The position numbers were made by a program, and so were the translations under genes. Positions 47,266 through 59,394 of a DNA stretch of 64,000 nucleotides are shown here, piece after piece. Under the pieces are notes generated by a model. The model was not told the DNA's origin, made no database searches, and saw nothing but the letters and a program-made list of their open reading frames with translations. The stretch is from Populus alba. Taxonomy: Eukaryota; Streptophyta; Magnoliopsida; Malpighiales; Salicaceae. How positions within the stretch are numbered: position 1 is the first letter of the stretch; each line of letters starts with the position of its first letter. The stretch is from contig NC_133299.1 of assembly GCF_005239225.2 (NCBI RefSeq), positions 7,940,967 through 8,004,966 of the forward strand, read 5' to 3'.

Positions 47266-48160
47266 TCCCTGTTTGTTTGCTGGAAAGTAGTTTTCTTTTT
47301 GAAAGTGAATTCCGAGAAAGTATTTTTCGATGTTTGGTAGTGTAATGAAAAATAAGTTGAAAAACATTTTCCAGTGTTTAGTTATGTCTTGGAAAATGAG
47401 CTGTAAAATAACTTATTAATATTTTATTTTTTTCAAGTTTATTAAAATAATAAGGAACAAATCTTACAAATTAAAAAGTTGAATGAGAATGAAATTGAAA
47501 AAAATATAATATAATTTCATAAATTATCTCAAATAAAATAAATAATAATCAAAATAATAGAGATCAAATCTAAAAAATTTTAAAAAAAATGAAAAGATGA
47601 AGAAATTAAAATAATAATAATCAACATTTCATAAATTATTTCAAATAAAATAAGTAACAATCAAAAGAATAAGGACCAAATTTGATAGATAAAAAATTTC
47701 AATAAAAAAATGATAAGGAAAAAACAAATAGCAATTATAAAAATAAGACCAAAGTTAATATAAAAATAAAATTTTAAGAGATGAAATTGAAAAATAAATA
47801 TTCAAAACAAAATATATATATATATAGCAAACAAAAGTTTGAGGATCAAATTTGATATAATCAGCAAATAATAACATTTCTAAATTTTTCACAACTTCTG
47901 AAAAGTGTTTTCCATTGACCAACTTTCCTAATAGCAAACAAACACAAGAAAGTTTGGGAAGTGATTTCCTGAAAATCATTTCCGAAAAATAAACACAGCT
48001 AAAGAGAAAACATTTTCCTGAAAACCAAGCCAAATTTTTTTTTTGATTGAAATTGACTGGAAAGTGTTTTTCGTTTACCAACTTTCTAATGACAAATAAA
48101 CACAGGAAAGTTTGGAAAATAGTTTCCCGAAAACTACTTTCCGGAAAATAAACATGGTCC
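47266..48160. mobile_element. MITE-like non-autonomous element, copy 2, inserted in the array
   Basis: Related to 9847-10643: it starts CCCTGTTTGTTTGCTGGAAA, contains GATGTTTGGTAGTGTAATG and TTTTCCAGTGTTTAGTTATG, and ends CTTTCCGGAAAATAAACATGG. The terminal ~110 bp is present twice (about 47885-48000 and 48050-48160), an internal duplication not seen in copy 1. No coding potential. Confidence 0.65.
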
Positions 48161-48440
48161 TAATGTTAAATAAGAAAATTTTAAAAAATCAATTAAATAA
48201 AATAAACATAAAATAAAATAACTCGAGTCAACTGGGGTTAGCCCGTTAAGCATTATTTTCGGATCATGAGACTAAAATAACTTAATGAAAAGTAAACAAA
48301 ACAAATAATAAAGTTTAATTCTTGATTAAATCAATATTAAATGATAAAATTAAAGAAAAAAATATGAGTTAATTGAATTAAAACCTTAAATTCATGTTAT
48401 AAAAATGTGATAACTAAATAAAAAAAATAATTACAAAAAA
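48161..48440 (-). repeat. continuation of the ~170-bp-unit array
   Basis: Units with AACTCGAGTCAACTGGGGTT and CGGATCATGAGACTAAAATAA continue in the same orientation as 46090-47265 after the MITE-like insertion. Confidence 0.65.
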
Positions 48441-48595
48441 TAAAATAAATAGCAATTTAGAAGTAGAGTAAAACTTTATTTTTTTAATTCATAGTTAATT
48501 TTAAGGCATGTGACGCCGGGATTTGTTTTTGTTGGAATGGAAATGAGGGATGGATGGCGTGATGGGCTCTGGCGGCAATTTGGTAAAGATGTGTC

Positions 48596-48802
48596 ATGAT
48601 GGCTATACAAGACCGATTGTCAGCTCTCTCCGCTACAGCTACCAACCTTCGGCGTATGCTTTCGCCTTTCCTTGGTGTTATTGACTACAGTCACCATGGT
48701 CTTCCACAGTATGCGGTGCATGTTGACAATGGACGTCCAATTCTGGCTTCGGCAATCCATTCTTCTTCTCTTTATTTTTTTCCCCCTCTCCTGTCACCTT
48801 GA
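48596..48802 (+). CDS. possible exon or gene fragment, unidentified
   Basis: Sixty-eight codons (from M-M-A-I-Q-D-R-L-S-A-L) in a locally GC-richer island, 48520-48800, between two AT-rich arrays. Base composition is exon-like and the first ~55 residues look protein-like, but I do not recognise it; the last part is lost in T-rich sequence. It could be a first exon or a captured gene fragment. No partner exons were found. Confidence 0.3.
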   Translation: MMAIQDRLSALSATATNLRRMLSPFLGVIDYSHHGLPQYAVHVDNGRPILASAIHSSSLYFFPPLLSP

Positions 48803-48819
48803 TCCTCACTCCTAGCATT

Positions 48820-49700
48820 TTAAAAAAATTTAAAGAGGATTCTCAACTTTATTTTGTATCAAATTTTATTTTTAATTATTTTCCTAATTATTTTTGTTTT
48901 TAATTTTATTATTTAATATTTATTTTGATAGGATATAGGCTTTGTTATTATTGTTTTTTATTTATCTTTTTTGAGATAATCTTAGTCTCATAATCTAATA
49001 TTGAGGGCTTGGAAGGTTTATCTGAGTTAACTTGAGTCTTTCTATTTTTTTTTTTTTTTATCCTCCACATTGGATTGATTTGAAATTAAAGTTCATTATT
49101 GTATTTGATTTTTTTTTCTATGAGGTCATCATAGTCTTATAACTTGGGTCACAGGTTTAATGGTTAACCCGAATTGTCTCAAATCTTCTTCTTCTTTTTT
49201 TGTTTTCTTTAAAATATATTTTTGTTTTTGTAGTTTTGTCTTTCAATATTGGATTGCTTGATAATTAAACTTTTTTAATTTTTTTCAATTCGATTTATAT
49301 GAGATTCTCTTATTCTGATGATCCATGTCTAGGTTCAGAAGGTTTGTCAAGGTTAATTCAACTATTTTGTTTACTTTTTTAATTTTTTTTAATTTTCATC
49401 ATTTAACATTAAATTGATTAAGAAATCAATCTTTATAATTTCTTTTGATTTGATTTATATGAGGTTATTTCATTTTCATAATTCTTGTAGTTGATTCGAC
49501 CGGTTTACACAAGTTGTCTAAAACTACTTTTTTTATTGATTTTTTTTTAATATTAGTTTGTTTAGAATTAGATTTTATAATATATATTTTTTTATTTTTT
49601 TCCTATGTGTTTATTGTGGCATGATGACTTGGACCATGATTTTTACAAGTTGATCAAGATTAACCCGAGAAAATTTAATTTATCATTTGTCTTAATAACT
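48820..49700 (+). repeat. array related to 46090-48440, opposite orientation
   Basis: Units read TTATTTAATATT, then TATGAGGTCATCATAGTCTTAT, then AACTTGGGTCACAGGTTTAATG and GGTTAACCCGAATT-like, i.e. the reverse complement style of the array at 46090-48440. The island at 48520-48800 is therefore flanked by oppositely oriented arrays. Confidence 0.6.
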
Positions 49701-50832
49701 AAAAGAAAAGAATATTATTTAACATATCGTTATTTCAATAATTTAAAAAAAGTATTGTTCATCTTATTTTGAATTCATAATTGATTTTTTTTTCCTTAAA
49801 AAACACAATAGCAACATGTTTATTTTTTTTTGTTAGCAAAAAATACCCGACCAAGGCACAGAAAGGGTCACGGATCTAGTGCCCTCTACATTCTCTTTGT
49901 TTTTGCTTATTTTGAATCCATTTGCAAAAGATGAAAGAGAATTTTAAAGGATTTCCTTTATGTTGATAAATTACTCTTGGTTCACCAAGATAGAAGGTGG
50001 TAGATGATGACTTGCGCGTGGATAAGATTAAAATTGAATAACAAACATAAAATAACTTTTAAAAATTGATTAAAAAACATTTCTTTACTAAAAATAAAAA
50101 ATATAAATCTGTATAAAATTTGTGTTTATAGCTAGCAGCGTCACATGTAATGATTTTTATATTTTATTTATACTTAATTTATTTTCAACTTTTATTATTA
50201 CATATTTTAAACTGAAGGTGACCTGAATATATAAAATATAATTTAAGATTACAAATTGTTACTGTACTAAAAATACAATTTTTTTTTAATCACATCATCT
50301 TGAATTATCCTTGTCAATTACAAAACGGCATAGTTTTATTTCCAGTTGGATATAATGTCAGGGGAACAAAATGGTGGGTTGATCGAACCAAAAAGCTGGT
50401 TCTCATAAGCTTATTCCAGCAATATACTTCCATATTTGTTATCAAAATAATAGCTTCGAAGTTTAAATCCCAACAGAGTAAAAAACAACGGCCCTCCCTT
50501 CTGATAATTACAATGAACTTGCATTAATTTCCCCAGCACAAAATGTACAAAGACCATCACCAATTCAATGACAACTCCATCTATAAAAATAGGAAAAAAA
50601 AAAAAAAAAGGCCTTTAATTTCTTTTTCTTTTTGGGAACTTTAAAAATATAAAAATAATTAATTTTAAATAAAAAAAATATTTCATATTTTGTCAAACAC
50701 ACAATACCAAGAGCTAAGAGCTAGACAAGACTTTTCTACCACTCAATTTAACAGAGCTAACTGCCGGAAAAGGATTAAAGGAGAAAAGAAATGAAGGACG
50801 CTCGTCAACAGGTGAAAGTAGAACTACCACCG
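49701..50832. other. AT-rich intergenic DNA and 3' flank of the PDCD2-like gene; no other gene seen
   Basis: The plus-strand frame at 50300-50527 shows no domain. The 3' UTR of the minus-strand gene at 50833 should lie in the upper part. Confidence 0.45.
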
Positions 50833-52944
50833 TCAAGTTGCAGATGTTGGGTAGAGCTGAACCCAGGGAAATTCTTCTTTGTAAGCCATGCTAGCCTCAC
50901 AAGAGGATTTGCAGGTGTACAAAACAATGGTTGCCCAATCAAGAGAATCCGCATCATTCTTTACACCGAAGTAGTAAAGTAGCTGAGGTAAGATCTGATG
51001 CACCAGATACAGGAGCTATTATTACCTTAGAACTTTAATGGGAGCTCAGATTTGAGATCCATGAGGAAAATCAAATAGTAGAACAGCACACCATATGGAG
51101 AGAAAAAAACAGAGAAAAACCAAGCACGTGAATAGGCACACTCTTCACTTGGACATACAAGGGCTTCAATCAAAATTTTCGAGAGAAAAAAAAGACAAAT
51201 ACATAAAGCAATATAAATAAATATATCTAAGGCAGATCAAACTATACCTGAAATTCAAAATCTGAAGGACCACCACAGTAACTGCAGTTAGGGATGTCAG
51301 CCTTAGATGGCTGACCACTTGACATAGGCCAGAGGGGTTTTGCACTAGCATTCCTACAATACCTGCTAATTTAAACAATGGAATGAGCATTCCATTGCAA
51401 ATTAAACAGGAAGTACGATTTACACAATAAAATGCTTCAAATACTAGGGACAAAAAAATCACATGGCTGAAATGCAACTAGGCTATGAAAACTTGACATG
51501 CACACTAGCTTAGATATAAACTCTTCAAATCTTGCACAGCCCTGCCAACTTCTCAATATGTAACTGACAACAGATATGAGGTGATGTTGATTTTAAACAT
51601 TTCTTGTTCATTTGATCATTTCCCAGCCAGATGATCACTCGGGCATATAGCAAGTATTGACAAGTAATGAAGGATAAGTGACAGTTACAGAGAGTCAATT
51701 ATCTACAAATGCAAGTCTCACAATCAGCAGTCAATTTGGGTTAGCCCCTTAAATGTCTTAAGATTTTACATGTTTTCTAGAAAAACTTGTCCAGTTGTAT
51801 TGTGGGATCCAAGCTCACCACATGCAATGCTTAGGATGGCTAAAGCAATCACATAAAGAATTCAAATTGTGTTCAAGTTTTCTAGAATATTAAATACAAA
51901 AAATGATCTCAAAATATAATAGCTCGTATCACCTTAACACTTGTTCGGGGGCTTTGGCTATGCACTGTTGGAAAGACGCCCAGCACTTTTTGTCACTATT
52001 GCCCTGCCCGCTACACTAAAATAAGCAAGCAGGAGATTTACATAAGTGCATAAATTTCCATTAACAAGAGCGAGAATTGATACCTCAAAAATGTCCAACA
52101 ACGAATTCATTGTGCTGTCCATTTTGTTCCTAGACACCAATGAATGAGTGGGTATGTTATCATCAGACATTTCAGCATCATATTCACTTTCATCATCATT
52201 TATCATCTCATACTCTGGCCACAGGGCATGGGCATTGCTAACAACTGTTTCAAAAAAAAAATAAAAATCAGACACCTCTGGTAGACCTTTTGAAACATAA
52301 ATTTCATTGAGTAAGCTTGACACTAGACAATGGACATTATGATGTGCTTTAAATCGCGTACCACAACCAACCATTCATAATGCTAGATTCTAGGTCAAAA
52401 TGTCATGTCACCAATTTGCACTTGAACCATTCTATTCCTTAACCATTAAGGGTTCAAAAAAGAATACTCTAACATATAAATGAATATTTGGTACAAGGTG
52501 TGATAGAAATGATCACATGATTATTAAATTGTAGATTGTTTTTCTAAAAACGTGGAGGAGGATATGAAAAAACAATGGAGAGGATGTTCATTCAGCAAGA
52601 ATGGCCTAAAATGAACTCATGACATGCTGACAACTCATACCTGGTGTTTATGTGAGCAGTATTTTGTTCTTTTGCAACCACTACAAAACTTTATATGCCT
52701 TTTCCAGGTACCACCAGTTAGAAAGCGAAACTAAAACAAGCAAAAATGATGGGCATCATAAATGCTTTGCTCTGAGCAGAAGGAGATAGATGTGATTCAA
52801 AATGGAAATATGTAAAAACATGGGTAGTGATGATCACACATATCGGACAAATATTAATTTGATCTTAATCAATTAATCTTTATCTATCTTAGAGCTTTAG
52901 GATCCTTGCAGCCATGTTGCACCAAACAATGATGTCTTCATATT
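50833..52944 (-). pseudogene. PDCD2: PDCD2-like gene, C-terminal exons plus damaged MYND region
   Basis: Minus-strand exons with good borders: 52244-52084 (A-L-W-P-E-Y-E-M-I-N, then E-M-S-D-D-N), 52003-51933 (S-D-K-K-C-W-A-S-F-Q), 51362-51248 (K-P-L-W-P-M-S-S-G-Q, then C-S-Y-C-G-G-P) and 50994-50833 (L-L-Y-Y-F-G-V, D-S-L-D-W-A-T-I, stop). These are the hallmark PDCD2 C-terminal domain segments, and phases agree. Farther upstream, at about 52730-52641, the MYND-finger exon seen in copy A is present with several small indels, and the next exon (V-L-H-W-H-S-G-H-K in copy A) is deleted. Upstream exons fall in the N gap. PDCD2 proteins act in cytosolic 40S ribosome maturation. The C-terminal part looks intact; whether the gene works depends on the doubtful sequence at 52433-53444. 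Confidence 0.85.
52433..52944 (-). repeat. segmental duplication, block 2 copy B (indel-rich)
   Basis: Corresponds to 19885-20585, minus about 220 bp. Many one- or two-base indels separate it from copy A. It abuts the N gap. Confidence 0.85.
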
Positions 52945-53444
52945 NNNNNNNNNNNNNNNNNNNNNNNNNNNNNNNNNNNNNNNNNNNNNNNNNNNNNNNN
53001 NNNNNNNNNNNNNNNNNNNNNNNNNNNNNNNNNNNNNNNNNNNNNNNNNNNNNNNNNNNNNNNNNNNNNNNNNNNNNNNNNNNNNNNNNNNNNNNNNNNN
53101 NNNNNNNNNNNNNNNNNNNNNNNNNNNNNNNNNNNNNNNNNNNNNNNNNNNNNNNNNNNNNNNNNNNNNNNNNNNNNNNNNNNNNNNNNNNNNNNNNNNN
53201 NNNNNNNNNNNNNNNNNNNNNNNNNNNNNNNNNNNNNNNNNNNNNNNNNNNNNNNNNNNNNNNNNNNNNNNNNNNNNNNNNNNNNNNNNNNNNNNNNNNN
53301 NNNNNNNNNNNNNNNNNNNNNNNNNNNNNNNNNNNNNNNNNNNNNNNNNNNNNNNNNNNNNNNNNNNNNNNNNNNNNNNNNNNNNNNNNNNNNNNNNNNN
53401 NNNNNNNNNNNNNNNNNNNNNNNNNNNNNNNNNNNNNNNNNNNN
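52945..53444. other. assembly gap, 500 N
   Basis: Exactly 500 N, a conventional placeholder. The flanks correspond to copy A positions about 20585 and 21670, so about 1.1 kb is expected here. Open frames spanning it are artefacts. Confidence 0.99.
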
Positions 53445-55976
53445 CAACAATTGGTTTTTAATTTTTTTTATTGCAGCATATAATGCATTTATGAATGAAT
53501 TGTGCAGTATTTTTATCTATAAAATCCAATCATTCATATACATACATATACATATAGGAGGATAGTCTAAAGAACTTTTTGGTGCTGTAGCTTGAGTGTT
53601 TTTTATTTAATAAAACTGACCGGGTTTTTTATATATATTTTGAATCATTATAACAATATTTTTGAAGATTTAAAATCATTAATGGTATTCAAGCCATAAA
53701 AAAAAAATCTATAGAAAAACATCAATTTAATTTTTTAAAATAAAAAAAATTAAGTTTTAAACTACAACCAACAGTCACTCCTAGCTTAACAAGAAACGAC
53801 ATGTAAAATAATTAGAACCCAGAGTGGATAATTGTGTTTATCATAAATTAGGAATCTCAATTTAGCATTTATGTCGTTAAATTTTTTTTAAAACTTCTGC
53901 TGCAGAATGTACCAAACAGGCACTCATCATAATTCTGCCGCAGAATGTACATAAATTTCTTAAAACCTTAAAAAACCACATTTATGTCGATAAAAAAAAT
54001 TTAGCATTGTTATTGAATTCGGTATAAACATTTTAAACTCAAAAAATACCTACTCAACTCTAATATTTAGTTATGAATTCTCATAACCCGAGTTATAAAT
54101 TCTTATGAATTAAATTATTTTTATTTTATTATATAATATATTAAATTTAATTTATCATCAATTCAATAATAATAAAAAATAAAAACTCTGTATAAAATAA
54201 TAGATTTGATAAACACAAAAAACCAAAAGATATAACAAAAAATATCAAACAATCATACACAGACTTTTAATTAATATTTAGTTAAGCAATCAAACTTATG
54301 ACTAGAATTATGGATGGTGAATTAATTTTTTTATTTATTATTATACAATAAAAAATATAAAAATAATTATCAACTCAATACTATAAAATAATAATAATCT
54401 CACTTTAAATAATGATTTGAAAAAAAAATCCCCAAAAACACAAAATAGCTAAGAAAAAAAAAGAAATAAAAAAAGCACGCCACAAATAGCGCGACTTGAA
54501 CCCCTTTAAAAAAAATATATTAACCATGTCTTTCTTGTTAGTTGAGAAAAAATATGGTACCTCCAAGTGTTTGAACTCGTTTAAATTTATACAACACTTT
54601 ATCGTTAAATAATTCGTATAAAAAAATTGAATTGTTGAGTCCATATTACTTTATATAAAAACTCTACCATTGAAATCACTTATCATCTCGTAAATGGTTA
54701 ATCTCACAATTAAAAAAAAATTGAAGACGTAGTGGAAAACATAATTAATCTCACAATTAAAAAAAAATAAAAATCCAAATAAGATTTTTTTAAGATGAGA
54801 TCCTTAATCTCATAATTAGTTGAGATGTATGTTGAAGAAATGAGATTAATTTAACTGAAAATAACTAAATTAATTAATTAATTAATAGAATTAAATTGCT
54901 TTTATAACCTTTAGAACCTACTCTACTACTCCGTGCGAAATAAATTACAGGCATCTATCAACTTCCTGATTTCTCCACTTACAGCAATATCCATTTGTGC
55001 TACAGAGAGTATCATAGACAGGTTATGAGCAGCGGAAGAAACATCCAACAGAGTATAGTAAACCCCATTGTTACCACAGCTACCAATCGTTGACTAGCTA
55101 GCTAAAGATTCTGACAAAGGAACAAATTAGGAGAAATCACTATTCTTTCATTACTTGCTAGAAAGACAACAGGCATCAAAATTTGGGCTGATGGCGGCAG
55201 TTAGCGATTCACAGTTCTGCGTGTGATTGTTACCAATAAAAAGTAATGATAAACAGGAGCAGCGATATTTCGCTGCAAGATCCTGACCATCAAATCATTT
55301 TTCCTTCCTAAAAAAATGTATAAATTTATATCTTCTCTTCGTTCATGTACGATCAACAAGGAACAAAACCAATCTCATGCGATTATAGTCGCATTCTGAG
55401 AAAGCTAAAGCAAACTGGCACATTTTCTATTTTATCTAACCTTTCAGCTTTTGATCCTTGACTCCCCGCTTTATCTGCTTCAATGAGTGGATTAGTTTGG
55501 AAACTTTGCACATACCTTGAGTCGATCCTCATCACTGCTAATTGGCATACTTTGTGCTGGAAGTCGCCACAGATGTGGCCCCGAAGGTTGGAATGACCCA
55601 ACGATATAATTGGTCAGTTTGAGGATCATATTCAGGTTTCGGTCTTCTACAGTTGAAAAACTGCACAAAGACACACCATACTTGGCAAAGCCATTCTGGT
55701 TTAATGCTTGTGGCCCCATGCATGTAAGGCCGCTTTGTATGAAAGCAATTCACTGTACACCAAAAACTCTGGCGCTGAATTAGAAAGAGAGGACCGCCGA
55801 TGAAGGAATACTGTTTCTTTAACCATGCAGGCTTGATACCGAACAGCACTTGCTTTTCTGTCTCCTTCCAAGGAACCTGAATTTCCTCTGATGCGTTTTG
55901 CAACCCTATCAACCCAGCCAGCACAGATAGCTTGGCCTAAGATATCTTCCACATTCAATAAAGTAGACCTCTTACT
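53445..55976 (-). repeat. segmental duplication, block 3 copy B (indel-rich)
   Basis: 53445-53557 matches 21670-21765; from 53555 it matches 23668-26102. Copy B lacks the 1.9-kb segment with the ethylene-receptor fragment. Differences are mostly single-base indels, many in homopolymers. The intergenic part (53445-55435) holds no gene. Confidence 0.88.
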
Positions 55977-58838
55977 TCGCTCTCTGATCCTGAATCATAA
56001 GAGACATCTGATTCATTCTCAACAGAATCTGGCACGTCTTCATCATGAGAGCCAAACCTCTCAGTTTGCTGGTCAATCAAATTCCCCTGAATCTCAAATG
56101 CCTCATCAATATCCTTCATGTCAACGCCTTCAATGGAAACCATTTCAGACATTGCTGGGACCTCATCCCCTACACGCCCTTTAGCAGTATTAGCAATCAA
56201 CTCTGTTGAAGCTTTACGTAACTTCTGACACAAGTACTCTACTTCTCTCTGTCCCGTGACAAAGACAAGTATGCCTTCTTGTGGCAACCTCTTGTGGATT
56301 GACATGACTTTCTTATAGGCCTGGCCAATATAATCCACAGTTTCTGTTCTCTTTGAGAAATGCACTGTCACTTCAAATTGCCTGGTAGGAACGTTTATAA
56401 CTGGAGGAGGATCATGAAATAACCTTCTTTCAGAAATGAAGTCCTCCACTCGCAAGGTGGCACTCATTAGAACAAGTTTTAGTGGAAATATCATATTTTC
56501 AGGACTTAGACTTTGACCAGAGAGCACCATTTTTTGCTGCTGCTCATATTTCTTCTGCCATATGCAAAAGATTGTATATGGTAAAGATAGGTGAGAAGGA
56601 AAAGATCCATAAACAATGTTTGCAGCTGAAAGTGGGAAAAGTGTATCAAAATTACCTGGCGGAGTTGAATGACACGAGAGAGCATTCCAATAAGAATGTC
56701 TGTATTCACACTTCTCTCATGAGCCTCATCCAGAATTATCACAGAGTAACGCTTCAATAAAATATCAGTCTGCAACATAAAAAAAGTATTAAACAACAGA
56801 AAAAGAGTTAACATGAGCATACTAATCCATTTTCTCCAGACAATATCTTTTTTACATGGGTCCATATCCGTCTACACCATAAAAGATTTTATTGAACTGC
56901 AGAATAGTTAACATGAGCGTTCAAATCCATTAATTCCAGACAAAATATCTTTTTTACATTGGTCCCACCAGCAGAGCTAGCTCCGTACATGGCATAGCAA
57001 ACAATACCAGAAAGGATCCTGCAGGAGATATAACTAATAGGACTTTAAATTTTCAGGAACAAGTTTCAGAAAATAACACATGAAAAAAATTTGAATTTTG
57101 GATCCTCAATGGTAGTACATTCCAAGAAAACATAATAGGAATTTTAAATTTCCACAAACAACATTCAGAATATATAATTCTACAGGCATCACTAAAAATT
57201 TTGACGAATGGGTCAGCTATAAAGAAGACACAAGTGAAATTAGTGGTTGTTCAATAACAACTGTGCCTCTGGCTTATTCTTTTTAATTGCCTTTTTTGGG
57301 TCAGTACCAATAGATTCAAATTCACAATTCAAAAATGTAGATTCAGGCAACCAAGCAAGAATCTAACATGAAGAAACACCAAAGAAGCACCAATAAAAAA
57401 GAAAAAACTCTATAGGAAGATCAAATATAAGAATTGTAAACATCATTTGACAGTTGAAAAACCACATACTAAAACTTCTCACATATAATCATTGATGTAC
57501 CATTCTTCAAAACACCCGCAAATAAGATGCATGTAAAATCGGCTGAATCCAAACCTGAACTTCTCGCAGTAATATTCCATCAGTCATAAACTTGATTGAA
57601 CAATTGTCTCCGATTCTCTTGTCATGCCTAACTTGGAATCTAACCTCTTTACCGAGATGAAGACCAAGTTCAAATGCAAACCGTCTAGCAGTGGCAAGGA
57701 CATCAATTCGTCGTGGTTGAGTAACACCAATAACACCATTTCTAACAACAGAATGGTTTGAACCATAACCTGCTTCATAAAGAAACTGAAAGATTACACC
57801 GAAGAACCAAAATTAGATGGTTCTTGAGCCGAATTGTTTGAGTTGGCAGTAGCTAACAAATCTAATGCATAGAAGAAACCCACCTGAGGAACTTGAGTGG
57901 TTTTACCACACCTAGTTTCTCCACAGATAATAACAGTGGAATGTTCATTTATAGCTTCCATTATCTCCTGTTCCATCATAATAATTGGAAGATCCTTCTG
58001 TTTCTTCTCCACCTCATCTGGCCTTGATACATGCACCACTGTTGGGGTAGTAAGAGGTCTTAGCAATGGAACATCTGGGAAATTGCTAGCCTTTCCTAAA
58101 TCCACAGTTGAGGTCTCATTTAATTTACCTTGCTCCATGCAAATGCCCCGTTCTCCAGTTAGTCAACAATAGTGCAGTTAGCACAATATACTGACATGCA
58201 CATGTAATTTCACCATTCCCACTCACATATAATACAAGATATGGTATTGAGTCAAAAATAGTTAATAATATACTAAGTTGCATCAATTGCTTCTTCAATC
58301 CTCCATGCTAACCATGTACAATACATAATGCATAAATTGCATGTTGTAAGTCAGCAGCTGGTCAATTCAACTTTTTTTAGCAGCCTTTTCAAAAAGTAAG
58401 AATAAACATCCAAACAGAATTCTAGTCTCATATAATTTGAGTTATAAACAGTATATAACATATATAGCACAAAAGTAGATTATGTATCATGACTTGTAAT
58501 CTGAGCCGGTAACATACCATTAAACTGGAAGTTTTTCTAGCATCATGATCACTTGAAGCTTGTGAAGATTTTTTAGGAACTTCCAGTGTAGGTGTACAAT
58601 TATCCTCATTGGACACTTCTTCAGCTGATAAGGCAGAAACAGATCTGCCATTTAAGCCAAGCTCATTACCACTAACTAGATTGTGACACACTAGTGAAAA
58701 AGATGCATGGTTTTGAACTTCTCTTCCTATTACCATTGGTTGTAAATGACCTTTCTCATTCATATGCATCTTTGATTGGATCTCATCCAACCCAGCTTCA
58801 ATCTCAAAAGAAGCAGTTTCATGATTCCTCTTGAAAGG
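55436..58838 (-). pseudogene. DEAH-box helicase, DEAH13/DHX37 family, copy B
   Basis: Minus strand. An internal N-terminal exon absent from copy A (58838-58518: A-S-F-E-I-E-A-G-L-D-E-I-Q ending T-S-S-L-M at a GTATGT donor) is followed by the motif I exon (about 58129-57884), the next exon (57784-57554), the DEAH exon (about 56770-56656) and part of the large exon. Motif I reads G-E-T-R-C-G-K-T, with Arg for the conserved Gly. At 55973-55976 (TACT) the large exon is joined to the last exon: 1820 bp present in copy A (26103-27922) are missing, removing motifs V and VI and shifting the frame. The last-exon part has several further single-base frameshifts. The 5' end is lost: the exon at 58838 runs into the upstream region of coiled-coil gene B. 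Clearly non-functional as assembled. Confidence 0.92.
55974..58372 (-). repeat. segmental duplication, block 4 copy B
   Basis: Matches 27922-30322 with mainly substitutions (roughly 2-3% by eye). Diverges from copy A at about 58372. Confidence 0.9.
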
Positions 58839-59394
58839 ATTGTCTCTTGGATGCCATTAAATGCCAGTGAGTAGTGTGCTATGTTCACTTTTGGAGGGTG
58901 GAGCTTATGATAGGATGTTTTCACACAGTGAAAGTGGCTGATTTCACCGTCTTGTTTTAAAAGGAAGGAAATCACGGTAGTTTCTGAGGTGAAAATTAAC
59001 GCGAAGAGAAAAAGAGCAACGAGCCAAAGCAAAATGATGAAGGGTGGCAGTGGTAATAAACAAAGTTGGATTTAAAGGCACCTGACATGAGCAAAAGCGA
59101 CCAAAGCACTGGCTTTTGAACAGAGGTAGCTCCTCCCCTATCTTTCATACAAATTTCCACAGTTTTGGTTCTCAGAGCAGTAGTAGCTGGGATAAATGTC
59201 TTCCACATTTCTTTCTTTCCTAAGAATTTAACTCATCAAGTAGGCTCAGTGACACAAAAAATGACAGCTACTGGGAAGGATGGCAAAGGATGGAGGTGGG
59301 CTCTTGTTGATCTCTCTGTTTTTCTCTTCTTTAATTGTTCTTATCTCTCACATTTTGAGATGGATTGCCTCTCAGTATACGTGAAAGCAAGAAA

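Noticed and set aside
52914..53483. Long open frames on both strands across 52914-53483
   Set aside because: They consist of N translated as X; this is the assembly gap.
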